Origin: JBECKR01 sp040235415
Lineage (GTDB): Bacteria > Acidobacteriota > Polarisedimenticolia > Polarisedimenticolales > Polarisedimenticolaceae
Direction: 5' to 3'
Assembly: GCA_040235415.1 (NCBI GenBank)
Contig: JBECKR010000216.1
Location: 1 to 30,803, forward strand
Length of the DNA: 30,803 nt
The translations under genes were made by a program, and so were the position numbers. Shown piece after piece: positions 1 through 7,874 of the stretch (positions are counted from its first letter, which is position 1; the number at the start of each line of letters is the position of its first letter). The notes below the pieces were generated by a model. It saw nothing but the letters and a program-made list of their open reading frames with translations. It was not told where the DNA came from and did not search any database.

Positions 1-37
1 CCGGGGCGGCGGAGCCCCCCCGCACGCCTCGAGTCCG

Positions 38-1921
38 CTAGTCGTCGGTCTCCGGAGTCTCCTCGGAGCCGGTCTCGTCGTCCTCGTCGCCCGGCTGCTG
101 CAGCGCCGCCGAGCTCTTGCGGAGCACCTCGGCGCTCGCGAGGTCCCCGAGCGTGGCGCTGCCGTCGCCGTACTGGTCGCGATAGGACCGGATCGTCGCC
201 GTGTCCTCGTCGCCCTGGACCGCCTTGATCGACAGCCCGATCTTCTTCTCCACGGCATCGAGCTTGATGATCTTGACGCGGACCTCCTGGCCGACCGAGA
301 ACGCGTCCTCGGGCTTCTCGATGCGATCCTTGGACATCTCCGAGACGTGGACCAGCCCTTCGACGCCTTCGAACAGCTCGACGAACGCGCCGAAGTCCGT
401 GAGCCGGACGATCTTCCCGTCGAGCACGTCGCCGACCTGGCTCCCCTGGAAGAAGTCCTCGAGCGAGTTCGGCTGCAACTGCTTGATCCCGAGCGACAGG
501 CGCTGGTTCTCGGAGTCGATCTTGAGGATGACCGCCTGGACCTCCTCGCCCTTCTTCAGCACTTCGCTGGGATGCTTGACACGCTTGGTCCACGACAGGT
601 CCGAGATGTGGACGAGGCCGTCGATCCCCTCCTCGACCTCCACGAACGCGCCGAAGTCCGTGATGTTTCGGACCTTGCCGGTGATGACGTCGCCGACCCG
701 GTACTTCGAGCCGATGAGGTCCCACGGGTTCGGCTCCGTCTGCTTGAGACCCAGCGACAGCCGGCGCGACTCCTGGTCGATGTCGAGCACGACGCACTCG
801 ACCCAATCGCCGACGGTCAAGAGCTTCGAGGGGTGCTTGACGCGCTTCGTCCACGACATCTCGGAGACGTGAACCAGCCCTTCGATCCCCTCCTCGACCT
901 CGATGAACGCGCCGTAGTCCGTCAGGCTCACGACCTTGCCGCGGATGCGGCTGTCGACCGGGTACTTCTGCGCGGCGAACTCCCAGGGATCCTCCTGGAG
1001 TTGCTTGAATCCGAGTGACACCCGCTCGCGCTCGCGATCGAACTTCAGGACGACGACGTCGACCTCGTCGCCGATCTGGAACTTCTCCGACGGGTGGTTG
1101 AGCCGCCCCCACGACATGTCCGTGATGTGCAGCAGCCCGTCGATCCCTCCGAGGTCGATGAACGCGCCGTAGTCGGTCAGGTTCTTGACGACTCCCCGGA
1201 AGATCTTGCCCTCCTCGAGGTCGGCGAGCGTCTTTTCCTTCTTCTCCGCGTTCTCCTCCTCGAGCACGGCCTTGCGCGACAGCACGATGTTTCCGCGGCG
1301 CTTGTTGACCTTGATCACGCGCATTCGGAATTCCTGCCCGCGCAGCGCTTCGAGGTTTCGCACCGGCCGGACGTCGACGAGCGAGCCCGGCAGGAACGCC
1401 GGGAGCCCGATGTCGACCTTGAGGCCGCCCTTGATACGATCGACGACGCGTCCCGTCACCGGCTCGCCGGTCTCGTAGGCGCGTTCCACGACGTCCCAGA
1501 CCTTGAGGCGCTCCGCCTTCTCCTTCGAGAGGACGACGTACCCCTCGGAGTCCTCGGTGCGCTCGAGGAGGACGTCGACGACGTCCCCGGCCTTGACTTC
1601 GATCGTGCCGTCGTGCCCTCGAAACTCGGAGATGTCGATGACGCCTTCCGACTTGTAGCCGACGTCGACGATGACCTCCTTGTCCAGGACCTTGAGGATC
1701 TTGCCGCGGACGACCTCGCCCTCCTTGAGCGTTTGGGCCTTCTCCTCCCAACGCTCCAGGATGGAGGCGAAGTCCTCGTTCTCGTCCTCGGCCGGTTCGG
1801 TCTCCGCTCCGGCGCCGGTGGTCTCGGGCTCGCCGGTCACGCTCGCCGAGGTCGTCTCGGCGGCCTCTCCCGAAGTCGCGGCGTCGAGCGTCTCCTTCGG
1901 GTTCTCCTGCTGGGTGTCCAT
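38..1921 (-). CDS. rpsA: 30S ribosomal protein S1
   Basis: RNA-binding protein of the small ribosomal subunit that helps mRNAs dock on the ribosome. The 627-residue product has six S1 (OB-fold) repeats after an acidic, Thr/Glu-rich N-terminal tail of about 50 residues. The last four repeats are closest to each other and share the pattern TD(Y/F)GAF(I/V) followed by GL(V/L)H(V/I)(S/T). A six-repeat S1 is the classic full-length form. I chose the ATG at 1921 (protein begins MDTQQENP) because AGGAGG lies upstream at 1936-1941, although its 14-nt spacing is long. The frame stays open upstream to 2017, but that extension reads as Pro/Arg-rich noncoding translation. The gene has its own promoter at 2042-2070 and an untranslated leader of about 115 nt. 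Such a leader could host the translational autoregulation known for S1, which is inference here. Confidence 0.96.
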   Translation of the reverse strand: MDTQQENPKETLDAATSGEAAETTSASVTGEPETTGAGAETEPAEDENEDFASILERWEEKAQTLKEGEVVRGKILKVLDKEVIVDVGYKSEGVIDISEFRGHDGTIEVKAGDVVDVLLERTEDSEGYVVLSKEKAERLKVWDVVERAYETGEPVTGRVVDRIKGGLKVDIGLPAFLPGSLVDVRPVRNLEALRGQEFRMRVIKVNKRRGNIVLSRKAVLEEENAEKKEKTLADLEEGKIFRGVVKNLTDYGAFIDLGGIDGLLHITDMSWGRLNHPSEKFQIGDEVDVVVLKFDRERERVSLGFKQLQEDPWEFAAQKYPVDSRIRGKVVSLTDYGAFIEVEEGIEGLVHVSEMSWTKRVKHPSKLLTVGDWVECVVLDIDQESRRLSLGLKQTEPNPWDLIGSKYRVGDVITGKVRNITDFGAFVEVEEGIDGLVHISDLSWTKRVKHPSEVLKKGEEVQAVILKIDSENQRLSLGIKQLQPNSLEDFFQGSQVGDVLDGKIVRLTDFGAFVELFEGVEGLVHVSEMSKDRIEKPEDAFSVGQEVRVKIIKLDAVEKKIGLSIKAVQGDEDTATIRSYRDQYGDGSATLGDLASAEVLRKSSAALQQPGDEDDETGSEETPETDD

Positions 1922-2041
1922 GGTTGGGGTTGAAACCTCCTGATTTCGGCCCGCACGCGCTCCCGGCGCGAACGGCCTCGGGGTCCCCGGTCCGAACCGG
2001 ACCGGGTCGGCGGTCATCTCGGGATGCCGACGAAAGCAGTC

Positions 2042-2070
2042 ATGCTAGATAACTTGCAACTCTTTGTCAA
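2042..2070 (-). promoter_or_regulatory. Sigma-70-type promoter of rpsA
   Basis: On the minus strand TTGACA (2070-2065) and TAGCAT (2047-2042) are separated by 17 bases. The predicted transcript starts near 2035, about 115 nt before the rpsA start. It sits just after the rluB stop codon, so rpsA can be transcribed independently of the scp/rluB genes. Confidence 0.7.
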
Positions 2071-2078
2071 TAAAGCAC

Positions 2079-2846
2079 CTACTTTTCCGGCCCGAGCCCG
2101 CCGCGCGGTCGCGGCCCGCCGCGGCCGGCCGAGCGCGCCGCGGCGCGCAGAGATCGCAGCTCGAGCGGCGTCAGCGGCCGGCTGGCCCCGGGCGGCAGGT
2201 TCCCGAGCAGGACGCCGTCGAACGCGGTCCGGCGGAGCTTCTGGACCGGGTGTCCCACCGCGCGGCACATCTCCCGGACGAGATGCTTTCGCCCCTCCGT
2301 GACCGTGACCGTCAGCCAGCAGTTGTGTCCGGCCCGCGCGATCGCTACCGTCGCGGGCGCGGTCCGCCGGCCGTGCAGCGGAAGCCCCGCCGCGAGCCTC
2401 GCGAGCGCGTCGGCGGTCGGGGTGCCACGCACCTTGACGGCGTACGTCCTCGGGACGTGCCGCGACGGATGTGTCAGCCGGTGGGCGAGCTCGCCGTCGT
2501 CGGTCATCAGGACGAGACCCTCGCTGTGGTAGTCGAGTCGACCGACCGGATAGATGCGCCCCAGGCCTCGCGGCAGCAGGTCCATGACCGTCGGCCGCCC
2601 TTCGGGGTCCGAAACGGTCGTGACGTACCCCTTCGGCTTGTGCAGCGCGAGCCAGGTCGCGGGCTCGCGCCGTGCGACCACGCGCCGGCCGTCGAGCTTG
2701 ACCGCGTCGGTCGGCTCCACCTTGGTCCCGAGCTCGGTCACGACCGCGCCGTTGATCGTGACGCGGCCCTCGAGGATGAGCGCCTCCGCGGCCCGCCGAG
2801 AGGCGACTCCGGCATGCGCCAGGAACTTCTGGAGCCGTTCAGTCAT
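2079..2846 (-). CDS. rluB: RsuA/RluB-family rRNA pseudouridine synthase
   Basis: Converts a specific uridine in ribosomal RNA to pseudouridine. The 255-residue protein starts with an S4 RNA-binding domain (about residues 1-50, RLQKFLAHAGVASRRAAE). The catalytic domain follows, with the family motif GRLDYHSEG, in which Asp105 is the expected nucleophile. The C-terminus is basic and Gly/Pro/Arg-rich. It starts 8 nt inside the end of scpB and is therefore probably translationally coupled to it. The scpA-scpB-pseudouridine synthase order is common in bacteria and favours RluB (23S) over RsuA (16S). The exact target uridine cannot be read from the sequence. Confidence 0.92.
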   Translation of the reverse strand: MTERLQKFLAHAGVASRRAAEALILEGRVTINGAVVTELGTKVEPTDAVKLDGRRVVARREPATWLALHKPKGYVTTVSDPEGRPTVMDLLPRGLGRIYPVGRLDYHSEGLVLMTDDGELAHRLTHPSRHVPRTYAVKVRGTPTADALARLAAGLPLHGRRTAPATVAIARAGHNCWLTVTVTEGRKHLVREMCRAVGHPVQKLRRTAFDGVLLGNLPPGASRPLTPLELRSLRAAARSAGRGGPRPRGGLGPEK

Positions 2847-3492
2847 CGTCGGGGCCGGCTCGATCGTCCCCGTCCGGCAGCACCTCGCCCCCGTCGCCTC
2901 CGCCGTCCTCGAACAGGAGCTGCTGGCCGCCGTCGAGGGTGCTCAGGAACGCGTCGAACTCCTCGATCGAGGGCAGGTCCTCGAGCGAGTTCAAGCCGAA
3001 GTGCACGAGGAACTGCTTGGTCGTGCCGTACACCAAGGGGCTGCCCACGACCTTCTTGCGGCCCAGGATCCGCAAGAGCTTCTTCTCCAGAAGGGTCTTG
3101 AGCGCGTAGGACGGGTCCTTGCCCCGGATGGACTGGATCTCGGGCGCGGTCATCGGCTGCCGGTACGCCACGATCGCGAGCACCTCGAGCGTCGCGGGTG
3201 TGAGTCGCGTGCGGTTGCGCTGGCGGAAGAACTGTCGGACCCACGGACCCACCTCGGTGCGCGTCGCCAAGCGGTACCCGCCGGCGACCCGCTCGACGGC
3301 GAGCCCGCCGGGCTCCCCGGCGTAACGCTCGACGAGGCGCTCCAGCACCGTCTCCACCTCCGCGACCTCCATCGGTCCGAACGCCGCGGCGATCTCCGCG
3401 GGTTGGACCGGCTCGCCGGAGGCGAACACGACCGCCTCGACGGTGGCGGAGAGCAGCTCCTCGGGGGGCCGGCCCTGCTCGGTGTCGCTCAC
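2839..3492 (-). CDS. scpB: Chromosome segregation and condensation protein ScpB
   Basis: Accessory winged-helix subunit of the SMC-ScpA-ScpB condensin, which compacts and separates chromosomes. The 217-residue product has the two winged-helix domains of the family; residues such as VLAIVAYRQPMTAPEIQ and the following RGKDP belong to the most conserved part. It ends in an acidic Gly/Asp-rich tail of about 25 residues that is longer than usual. The start is GTG at 3492, with GGAGGGG about 7 nt upstream. This GTG overlaps the scpA stop as GTGA, a typical coupled arrangement. The smc gene is not in this window. Confidence 0.93.
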   Translation of the reverse strand: MSDTEQGRPPEELLSATVEAVVFASGEPVQPAEIAAAFGPMEVAEVETVLERLVERYAGEPGGLAVERVAGGYRLATRTEVGPWVRQFFRQRNRTRLTPATLEVLAIVAYRQPMTAPEIQSIRGKDPSYALKTLLEKKLLRILGRKKVVGSPLVYGTTKQFLVHFGLNSLEDLPSIEEFDAFLSTLDGGQQLLFEDGGGDGGEVLPDGDDRAGPDDD

Positions 3493-4280
3493 CTCGTGTC
3501 CCCTCCATCGGACGGCGGCTCGAACGGAGCCTCCTCGACGTCGACGCGAAGCGCGACGCGGATCTCGCCGAGGTGCCTGCGCTGGAACGCCACGATCATC
3601 CGCAGTCGAATCATCTCGAGCACCGCCAGGAAGGTCGCGATGCGGTCGAGCGTCGTCGGAAGTCCCTCGAGCACGGTCTGGAGCGCGAGCGTCCGGCGGT
3701 CCTCGAGGAGCTCCGCGAGCCAGGCGATCTTCTCGGCGACCGAGACCGTGTCGCGCTTCAGCTTCAGGCGCGCCTCGTCGTCGAGGCGGCCGAGCAGCTT
3801 GCGGAACGAACCGATGAGGTCGAGGAGGTCGACGGTGAGCAGCTCCTCGCCGGCGAACTCCTCGGGGACCTGCCCGTCCCGCGTCCAGATGAGCGATCGC
3901 CGGCTGTCCATCGCCTGCAGATTCTCGGCGGCCTGCTTGTAGCGCTGGTACTCGAGCAGCTGCTCGGCGAGCTCGGCGCGCGGATCCTCCGCCTCCGTCT
4001 CGCCTTCGGCCTCGGGGTCGGGCGGCAGCAGCATCCGCGACTTGATGTGCATGAGCGTCGCCGCCATCACGACGTACTCGCCCGCGACGTCGAGGTTGAG
4101 CTCGCGCATCACGTCGAGGTACTCGTTGTACTGCCGCGTGATCTCGACGATCGGGATGTCGGTGACGTCCACCTCGTTGATCCGGACGAGATGCAGTAGA
4201 AGGTCGAGCGGCCCCTCGAATCCCTCGACGCGGATGCGATAGGCGCGGTCGTCGCGCGAGTCGGAGGTCGAGTCGGTCAT
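3489..4280 (-). CDS. scpA: Chromosome segregation and condensation protein ScpA (kleisin)
   Basis: Kleisin subunit that bridges the SMC heads and recruits ScpB. The 263-residue product opens with the family signature FEGPLDLLLHLVRINEVDVTD (residues 19-39 region), followed by the helical block EYVVMAATLMHIKSRMLLPP. A Glu-rich linker leads to a C-terminal winged-helix segment (RDTVSVAEKIAWLAELLEDRR and following). The ATG at 4280 overlaps the trpS stop by 4 nt (ATGA), and the stop overlaps the scpB GTG. Length is normal for ScpA. In-frame sequence upstream of 4280 belongs to a shadow frame of trpS and is not part of the protein. Confidence 0.94.
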   Translation of the reverse strand: MTDSTSDSRDDRAYRIRVEGFEGPLDLLLHLVRINEVDVTDIPIVEITRQYNEYLDVMRELNLDVAGEYVVMAATLMHIKSRMLLPPDPEAEGETEAEDPRAELAEQLLEYQRYKQAAENLQAMDSRRSLIWTRDGQVPEEFAGEELLTVDLLDLIGSFRKLLGRLDDEARLKLKRDTVSVAEKIAWLAELLEDRRTLALQTVLEGLPTTLDRIATFLAVLEMIRLRMIVAFQRRHLGEIRVALRVDVEEAPFEPPSDGGDTR

Positions 4281-5272
4281 CCCAGGTGGATCGCGCGGCG
4301 GACCTCGCGCATGGTCTCCGCCGCCGCCGCGCGCGCACGCTCGGCGCCGCGCGCGAGCACCGCCTCGACCTCGGCGGGGGCCGCTTCGAAATGCGCCCGG
4401 CGATCGCCGATCGGCGCCAGGGCCGCGGACACCGAATCCTTGAGGGCGCGCTTGCAGTCGCGACAGCCGATGCCCGCCGTGCGGCAGCCCTCGGCCGACC
4501 ACGACACGGTCTCGGGCGGGGAGAAGACCTCGTGGGTGTGGTACACCGGGCAGACGTCCGGATCGCCGGGAATGTGACGGTGCGTTCGCTGCGGGTCCGT
4601 CAGCATCCCGTCGATCTTCCGGTGAACCTCTTTCGGGGAATCCGACAGGAAGATCGCGTTGCCGTACGACTTCGACATCTTGCGGCCGTCCGTGCCCGGC
4701 AGCCGCGGCGAGCGCGTGAGCAAGGCCTGGGGTTCCGGGAACACGTCGCGGAAGAAGTGGTTGAAGCGGCGCGCGATCTCGCGGGTGAGCTCGAGGTGCG
4801 GGACCTGGTCCTCACCGACGGGGACGGCCCCGGCGCGGTAGACCAAGATGTCGGCGGCCTGCAGGAGCGGATATCCGAGGAAGCCGTACGTGTTGAGGTC
4901 CCGCTCGCGAAGCTGCTCCTGCTGCTCCTTGTAGGTCGGCACGCGCTCGAGCCAGGGCAGTGGAACCACCATGGAGAGCAGGAGGTGCAGCTCGGCGTGC
5001 TCCTTCACCGCGGACTGCACGAACAAGGTCGAGCGCTCCGGGTCGAGCCCCGCGGCGAGCCAGTCGACCGCCATGGCGCGAACGTACTCCGGGATCGCGT
5101 GGGTGTCGGCGTAGTCGGTCGTCAAAGCGTGCCAGTCCACGATGGCGTAGAAGCAGTCGTGGTCCTGCTGCAGGCGCACCCAGTTGGTCAGGGCGCCGAC
5201 GAGGTGACCGAGGTGCAACGGGCCGGTCGGCCGCATGCCGGAGAGAACCCTGGGTCTTGGCGTTGAGCTCAT
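4277..5272 (-). CDS. trpS: Tryptophanyl-tRNA synthetase with a four-cysteine (Fe-S type) motif
   Basis: Class I aminoacyl-tRNA synthetase that charges tRNA-Trp in the cytoplasm. The 331-residue protein has the HIGH-type motif PLHLGH (residues 18-23) and a perfect KMSKS (198-202). Near the C-terminus Cys241, Cys263, Cys270 and Cys273 are spaced C-x21-C-x6-C-x2-C. This nearly equals the C-x22-C-x6-C-x2-C motif that binds a [4Fe-4S] cluster in Thermotoga maritima TrpRS. The chosen start is the ATG at 5272 (MSSTPRPRVLSGMRPTG), which fits the family N-terminus; a GTG at 5320 would add 16 unlikely residues. It is the first gene of the trpS-scpA-scpB-rluB unit and has its own promoter at 5366-5394. 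Confidence 0.95.
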   Translation of the reverse strand: MSSTPRPRVLSGMRPTGPLHLGHLVGALTNWVRLQQDHDCFYAIVDWHALTTDYADTHAIPEYVRAMAVDWLAAGLDPERSTLFVQSAVKEHAELHLLLSMVVPLPWLERVPTYKEQQEQLRERDLNTYGFLGYPLLQAADILVYRAGAVPVGEDQVPHLELTREIARRFNHFFRDVFPEPQALLTRSPRLPGTDGRKMSKSYGNAIFLSDSPKEVHRKIDGMLTDPQRTHRHIPGDPDVCPVYHTHEVFSPPETVSWSAEGCRTAGIGCRDCKRALKDSVSAALAPIGDRRAHFEAAPAEVEAVLARGAERARAAAAETMREVRRAIHLG

Positions 5273-5365
5273 GCCGATCCCGATGCGAAGCCCGGCGACC
5301 GACCGGACCCGGGCCGACACGGTTGCCTGGAGTCGGCGCGAGCGCGCCGCCGCGGACAGCGCGGC

Positions 5366-5394
5366 ACTGTAACACGCGCGTTTTCGAGGGTCAA
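5366..5394 (-). promoter_or_regulatory. Sigma-70-type promoter of the trpS-scpAB-rluB unit
   Basis: Minus-strand TTGACC (5394-5389) and TACAGT (5371-5366) with a 17-base spacer. The -35 box contains the TGA stop codon of the gene at 5391-5999. The predicted start of transcription is near 5359, giving a leader of about 87 nt. Confidence 0.7.
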
Positions 5395-5999
5395 CGCGCC
5401 GGGGCGCCGCCCTCGGCGCGCTCGAGCTCGCGCCGCAACCGGGCCGCGGAGTCCTTGCACAAGAAGCGTCCTACGAACCGTTCCAGCTCGCCCCGGAGGT
5501 ACTCGGAGATGCGCGCCTGGGGGTCGTCCGCCAGGAATCGCGGCCGCTCGGAGGCCGCGGCGCGAAACGCTTTCGCGCGGAGGGTTCCGCCGGAACGTCC
5601 GGATCGCAGCGCGACGTCGGTGTCCACGCGGACGCGTACGGTGAACCGCATCGCGTCCTCGGGGTCCTCGGACCGGGCGCGCTGCGCGATGCTGAGGTCG
5701 TTCGTCGTCTCGCTCTCGACCTCGATGAAGCGGACCTCGAGAACGACGTCGACGGCGGGATCGTCCGGGCCGGGCGCGGGGGGCAGCAGCCGCACCTCGC
5801 GGAAACAGCCGGCGTCGTGGGCCGCGTTCGCGGCGACGGCCTCGAACGACTCCCGCAGGCCCTCGCGCGCGACGTCACGCGGGTCGCTGACTCGAACGCC
5901 GAGGGTGTACGGGTACGGCTCCGACGCCGTCGCACGGATCGCGGCCGACGCCGCCAGAGCGCACATCACCGGCACCACGAGCCGAGCCGCGAGAATCAT
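5391..5999 (-). CDS. Secreted protein of unknown function
   Basis: I do not recognise this 202-residue protein. Residues 1-26 look like a signal peptide: a short hydrophobic run, MILAARLVVPVMCALAASAA, then a probable cleavage near ATASE. The mature part has alternating hydrophobic residues suggesting beta strands (VDVVLEVRFIEVESETTNDL and RFTVRVRVDTDVAL). An Arg/Glu-rich helical C-terminus follows. Two cysteines (one in DAGCFREV, one in RFLCKDSA) could form a disulfide. The gene follows the cNMP/FHA gene by 45 nt on the same strand, so the two are probably co-transcribed. A role in the cell envelope is plausible but unproven. Confidence 0.75.
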   Translation of the reverse strand: MILAARLVVPVMCALAASAAIRATASEPYPYTLGVRVSDPRDVAREGLRESFEAVAANAAHDAGCFREVRLLPPAPGPDDPAVDVVLEVRFIEVESETTNDLSIAQRARSEDPEDAMRFTVRVRVDTDVALRSGRSGGTLRAKAFRAAASERPRFLADDPQARISEYLRGELERFVGRFLCKDSAARLRRELERAEGGAPAR

Positions 6000-6044
6000 G
6001 TCGGCAGCGTGCCATGCCGCGCCACCGGGCGCAACCGCGCCTCG

Positions 6045-6800
6045 TCAGAGGCGAAACACCAGCTTGACCATTCCGAGGGCGACCTTGTCTCCATCCGCGA
6101 TCGGCTGCGGCTTGCCGGTCGTGAGGCGCAGGCCGTTGACGAACGTCCCGTTCAGCGCGCCGACCTCCTCGCTGATCGCGTAGCCCTCGTGGGTCTGGAA
6201 CACCCGGGCGTGCCGCCGGGAGACGCTGCGTTTCAGGTCGACCTGGGTGAGGTCGACGTCCGGCTTGAGCTCGGTCACGGGATCGTAGCGACCGATCAGC
6301 GTCTCGACACCGTCGATCTCGAAGACCACTTCGGGGTCGTCCTCCGACTCGAACCGCGGTCCGCCGTCCGTGGTGCGACGAGGCTGACGGGTCATCGGAC
6401 GCAGCGGACCCGACGGACGCGCACCGGCGGTCTCGAGCTCCTCGAGCCTGCGGTCGGCGTCCCGCAGTCGCAGGGAGAGCTTGCGCAGCATCCGGATGGC
6501 GATCTCGATGTTGCCTTTGATCATCTTGTCAAAGGTCATGCTGTTGATTTCGATGAGCTCGGTGTCTTCGACGGCTTCCGCCGACGAGGTCCTCGGGAGG
6601 CCTTCGAGGATCGACATCTCCCCGAAGAAATCTCCCTTCTCCATCACGGCGCCAACGCGTTTCTGGCCCTCGTGGAGACGAAACAGGCGGACCTTTCCGG
6701 AGTGCACGATGAACATCGTCGTGCCGAGATCGCCCTCGGTGAAGATGCGCTCGTCCGCGCCGTAGCGGACCATGAAGTTCTGGAAGGGATGCGTCGCCAT
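6045..6800 (-). CDS. Cyclic-nucleotide-binding domain plus FHA domain signalling protein
   Basis: Predicted cytoplasmic signal-integration protein of 251 residues. Residues about 10-115 form a Crp-type cyclic-nucleotide-binding domain, with the phosphate-binding-cassette-like stretch KGDFFGEMSILEGLPRTSSA. A helical, Arg-rich linker (LRLRDADRRLEELE) follows. Residues about 165-251 form an FHA domain with LIGR, SRRHARV and LNGTFVNG, the usual phosphothreonine-recognition motifs. There is no DNA-binding helix-turn-helix, so it is probably not a Crp-type transcription factor. FHA implies a Ser/Thr kinase partner, which is not encoded in this window. The ATG at 6800 (MATHPFQNF) is preferred over a start at 6860, because the extension would overlap the promoter at 6887-6915. 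Confidence 0.9.
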   Translation of the reverse strand: MATHPFQNFMVRYGADERIFTEGDLGTTMFIVHSGKVRLFRLHEGQKRVGAVMEKGDFFGEMSILEGLPRTSSAEAVEDTELIEINSMTFDKMIKGNIEIAIRMLRKLSLRLRDADRRLEELETAGARPSGPLRPMTRQPRRTTDGGPRFESEDDPEVVFEIDGVETLIGRYDPVTELKPDVDLTQVDLKRSVSRRHARVFQTHEGYAISEEVGALNGTFVNGLRLTTGKPQPIADGDKVALGMVKLVFRL

Positions 6801-6886
6801 CCGGACCCTACCCCACCGCGGCACCGCTCCCGGCGCGGTTCTCGCGGCCGCTCCCGTCACCGTGCGGCGAGGGGACCCGCGGCTTC

Positions 6887-6915
6887 AACATAGGGAGACG
6901 TCCGCGCCTTGTCAA
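6887..6915 (-). promoter_or_regulatory. Sigma-70-type promoter of the cNMP/FHA gene
   Basis: Minus-strand TTGACA (6915-6910) and TATGTT (6892-6887) with a 17-base spacer. The -35 box is a perfect consensus and contains the TGA stop codon of the HEAT-like gene upstream. The predicted transcript starts near 6880, with a leader of about 80 nt. Confidence 0.75.
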
Positions 6916-7832
6916 TCGCCGCCCCCGCCCGGCGCGGCGGGGGCTCCGGCCCCCGTTCCGTCGTGCTCGTAGAGCAGCCGCGTCGCTTCATAGCGCACGT
7001 TCTGGTCCGGATCGGCATCCGCGATCTCGCGGAGCAGCGCGTCGGTGCGCGGTCCCCGAACCGCTCCGACCGCCCGTGTCGCCGACACCCGCACCTCGAC
7101 CGACGGATCACGCCGGGCGTGCGCCATCAGGAGCGGCTGGACCTCGCGGACGATCTCGTCGTCCTCCCCGCCGACCTTCCCGAGCACGATGCCGGCGACG
7201 TCGGCTGCGAGGCCGCGGATCACCGGCGACGGATGGTCGAGCAACGGCTCGAGCCTCTGCAGCAACTCCGGGTCGCCGTAACGGAACTTGACGTGCTGGC
7301 GGAGGATGGTCTCGACCACGACCGGGTTCCCGGAGTCGAGGAGGTCGCGGAAGCGCCACCACATGGCGTCGAAGTCCTTGAGGTCCTGGATCTCGACGAA
7401 CGCCGCGATCGCCGACACCACGGCGGGCGCGCCCTCCTTCGGGAGGGCCCGCGCGCCCTCGACGCCGCGCACGAGGTCGTATCCGCGCTCAGCGTCGTCG
7501 GGCTTGCGGCGGTCGGTCGGCTCGATCAGCAGCACGTAGTCGTTTCCGGCCTGGAGGCGCAACGCCACCTCCTCGGAAGGCCTCTGGTTGTTCGCGTAGC
7601 GCAGATCGATCCAGACGCGATCGCCCTGCGCGAGGTCCCCCCGGAACGTCTTCGACAACGTGAAAACGGCCCAGCGACCGTCCTGCTCGACGAACGTGCC
7701 GACGACGACGATCGGCGCGACCGCGGTCCACTCGTAGAGGTTCTTCGACGATTGCGGGGCCGGAGCCGCGACGGACGAGGCGCACAGCGCCGCTCCGAGG
7801 AGGACCGCGAGCGGAAGTCTCATACTCCGCAT
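6912..7832 (-). CDS. Secreted HEAT-repeat-like protein
   Basis: A 306-residue protein of unknown specific function. Residues 1-23 form a signal peptide (MRSMRLPLAVLLGAALCASSVAA). The next 100 residues look beta-rich (VVVGTFVEQDGRWAVFTLSKTF and following). From about residue 140 to 290 the sequence becomes helical, with HEAT/armadillo-like units such as LLDHPSPVIRGLAADVAGIV and RRDPSVEVRVSATRAVGAV. The C-terminus is a Gly/Ala/Pro-rich tail. HEAT repeats usually bind proteins. The gene lies 42 nt downstream of the MglA-like GTPase and is probably co-transcribed with it. It ends inside the promoter of the cNMP/FHA gene. The first ATG at 7832 is used; a second in-frame ATG lies three codons later. 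Confidence 0.8.
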   Translation of the reverse strand: MRSMRLPLAVLLGAALCASSVAAPAPQSSKNLYEWTAVAPIVVVGTFVEQDGRWAVFTLSKTFRGDLAQGDRVWIDLRYANNQRPSEEVALRLQAGNDYVLLIEPTDRRKPDDAERGYDLVRGVEGARALPKEGAPAVVSAIAAFVEIQDLKDFDAMWWRFRDLLDSGNPVVVETILRQHVKFRYGDPELLQRLEPLLDHPSPVIRGLAADVAGIVLGKVGGEDDEIVREVQPLLMAHARRDPSVEVRVSATRAVGAVRGPRTDALLREIADADPDQNVRYEATRLLYEHDGTGAGAPAAPGGGGD

Positions 7833-7874
7833 TGTCCCATCCGGAAGCGGCGAGCGCGACCCTCCGGGCGGGCT

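Noticed and set aside
3..18. GC hairpin (GGGGC, 6-base loop, GCCCC) just after rpsA, as a possible terminator.
   Set aside because: The stem is only 5 bp, and any U run would lie beyond the window edge, so a terminator cannot be supported.
347..1933. Long plus-strand open frames antisense to rpsA.
   Set aside because: They are shadows of the high-GC rpsA coding sequence; their compositions are unlike real proteins and they lack ribosome-binding sites.
2042..2060. Second sigma-54 site around the TTGCAA upstream of rpsA.
   Set aside because: There is no GG at the required distance before the GC, while a good sigma-70 promoter covers the same bases.
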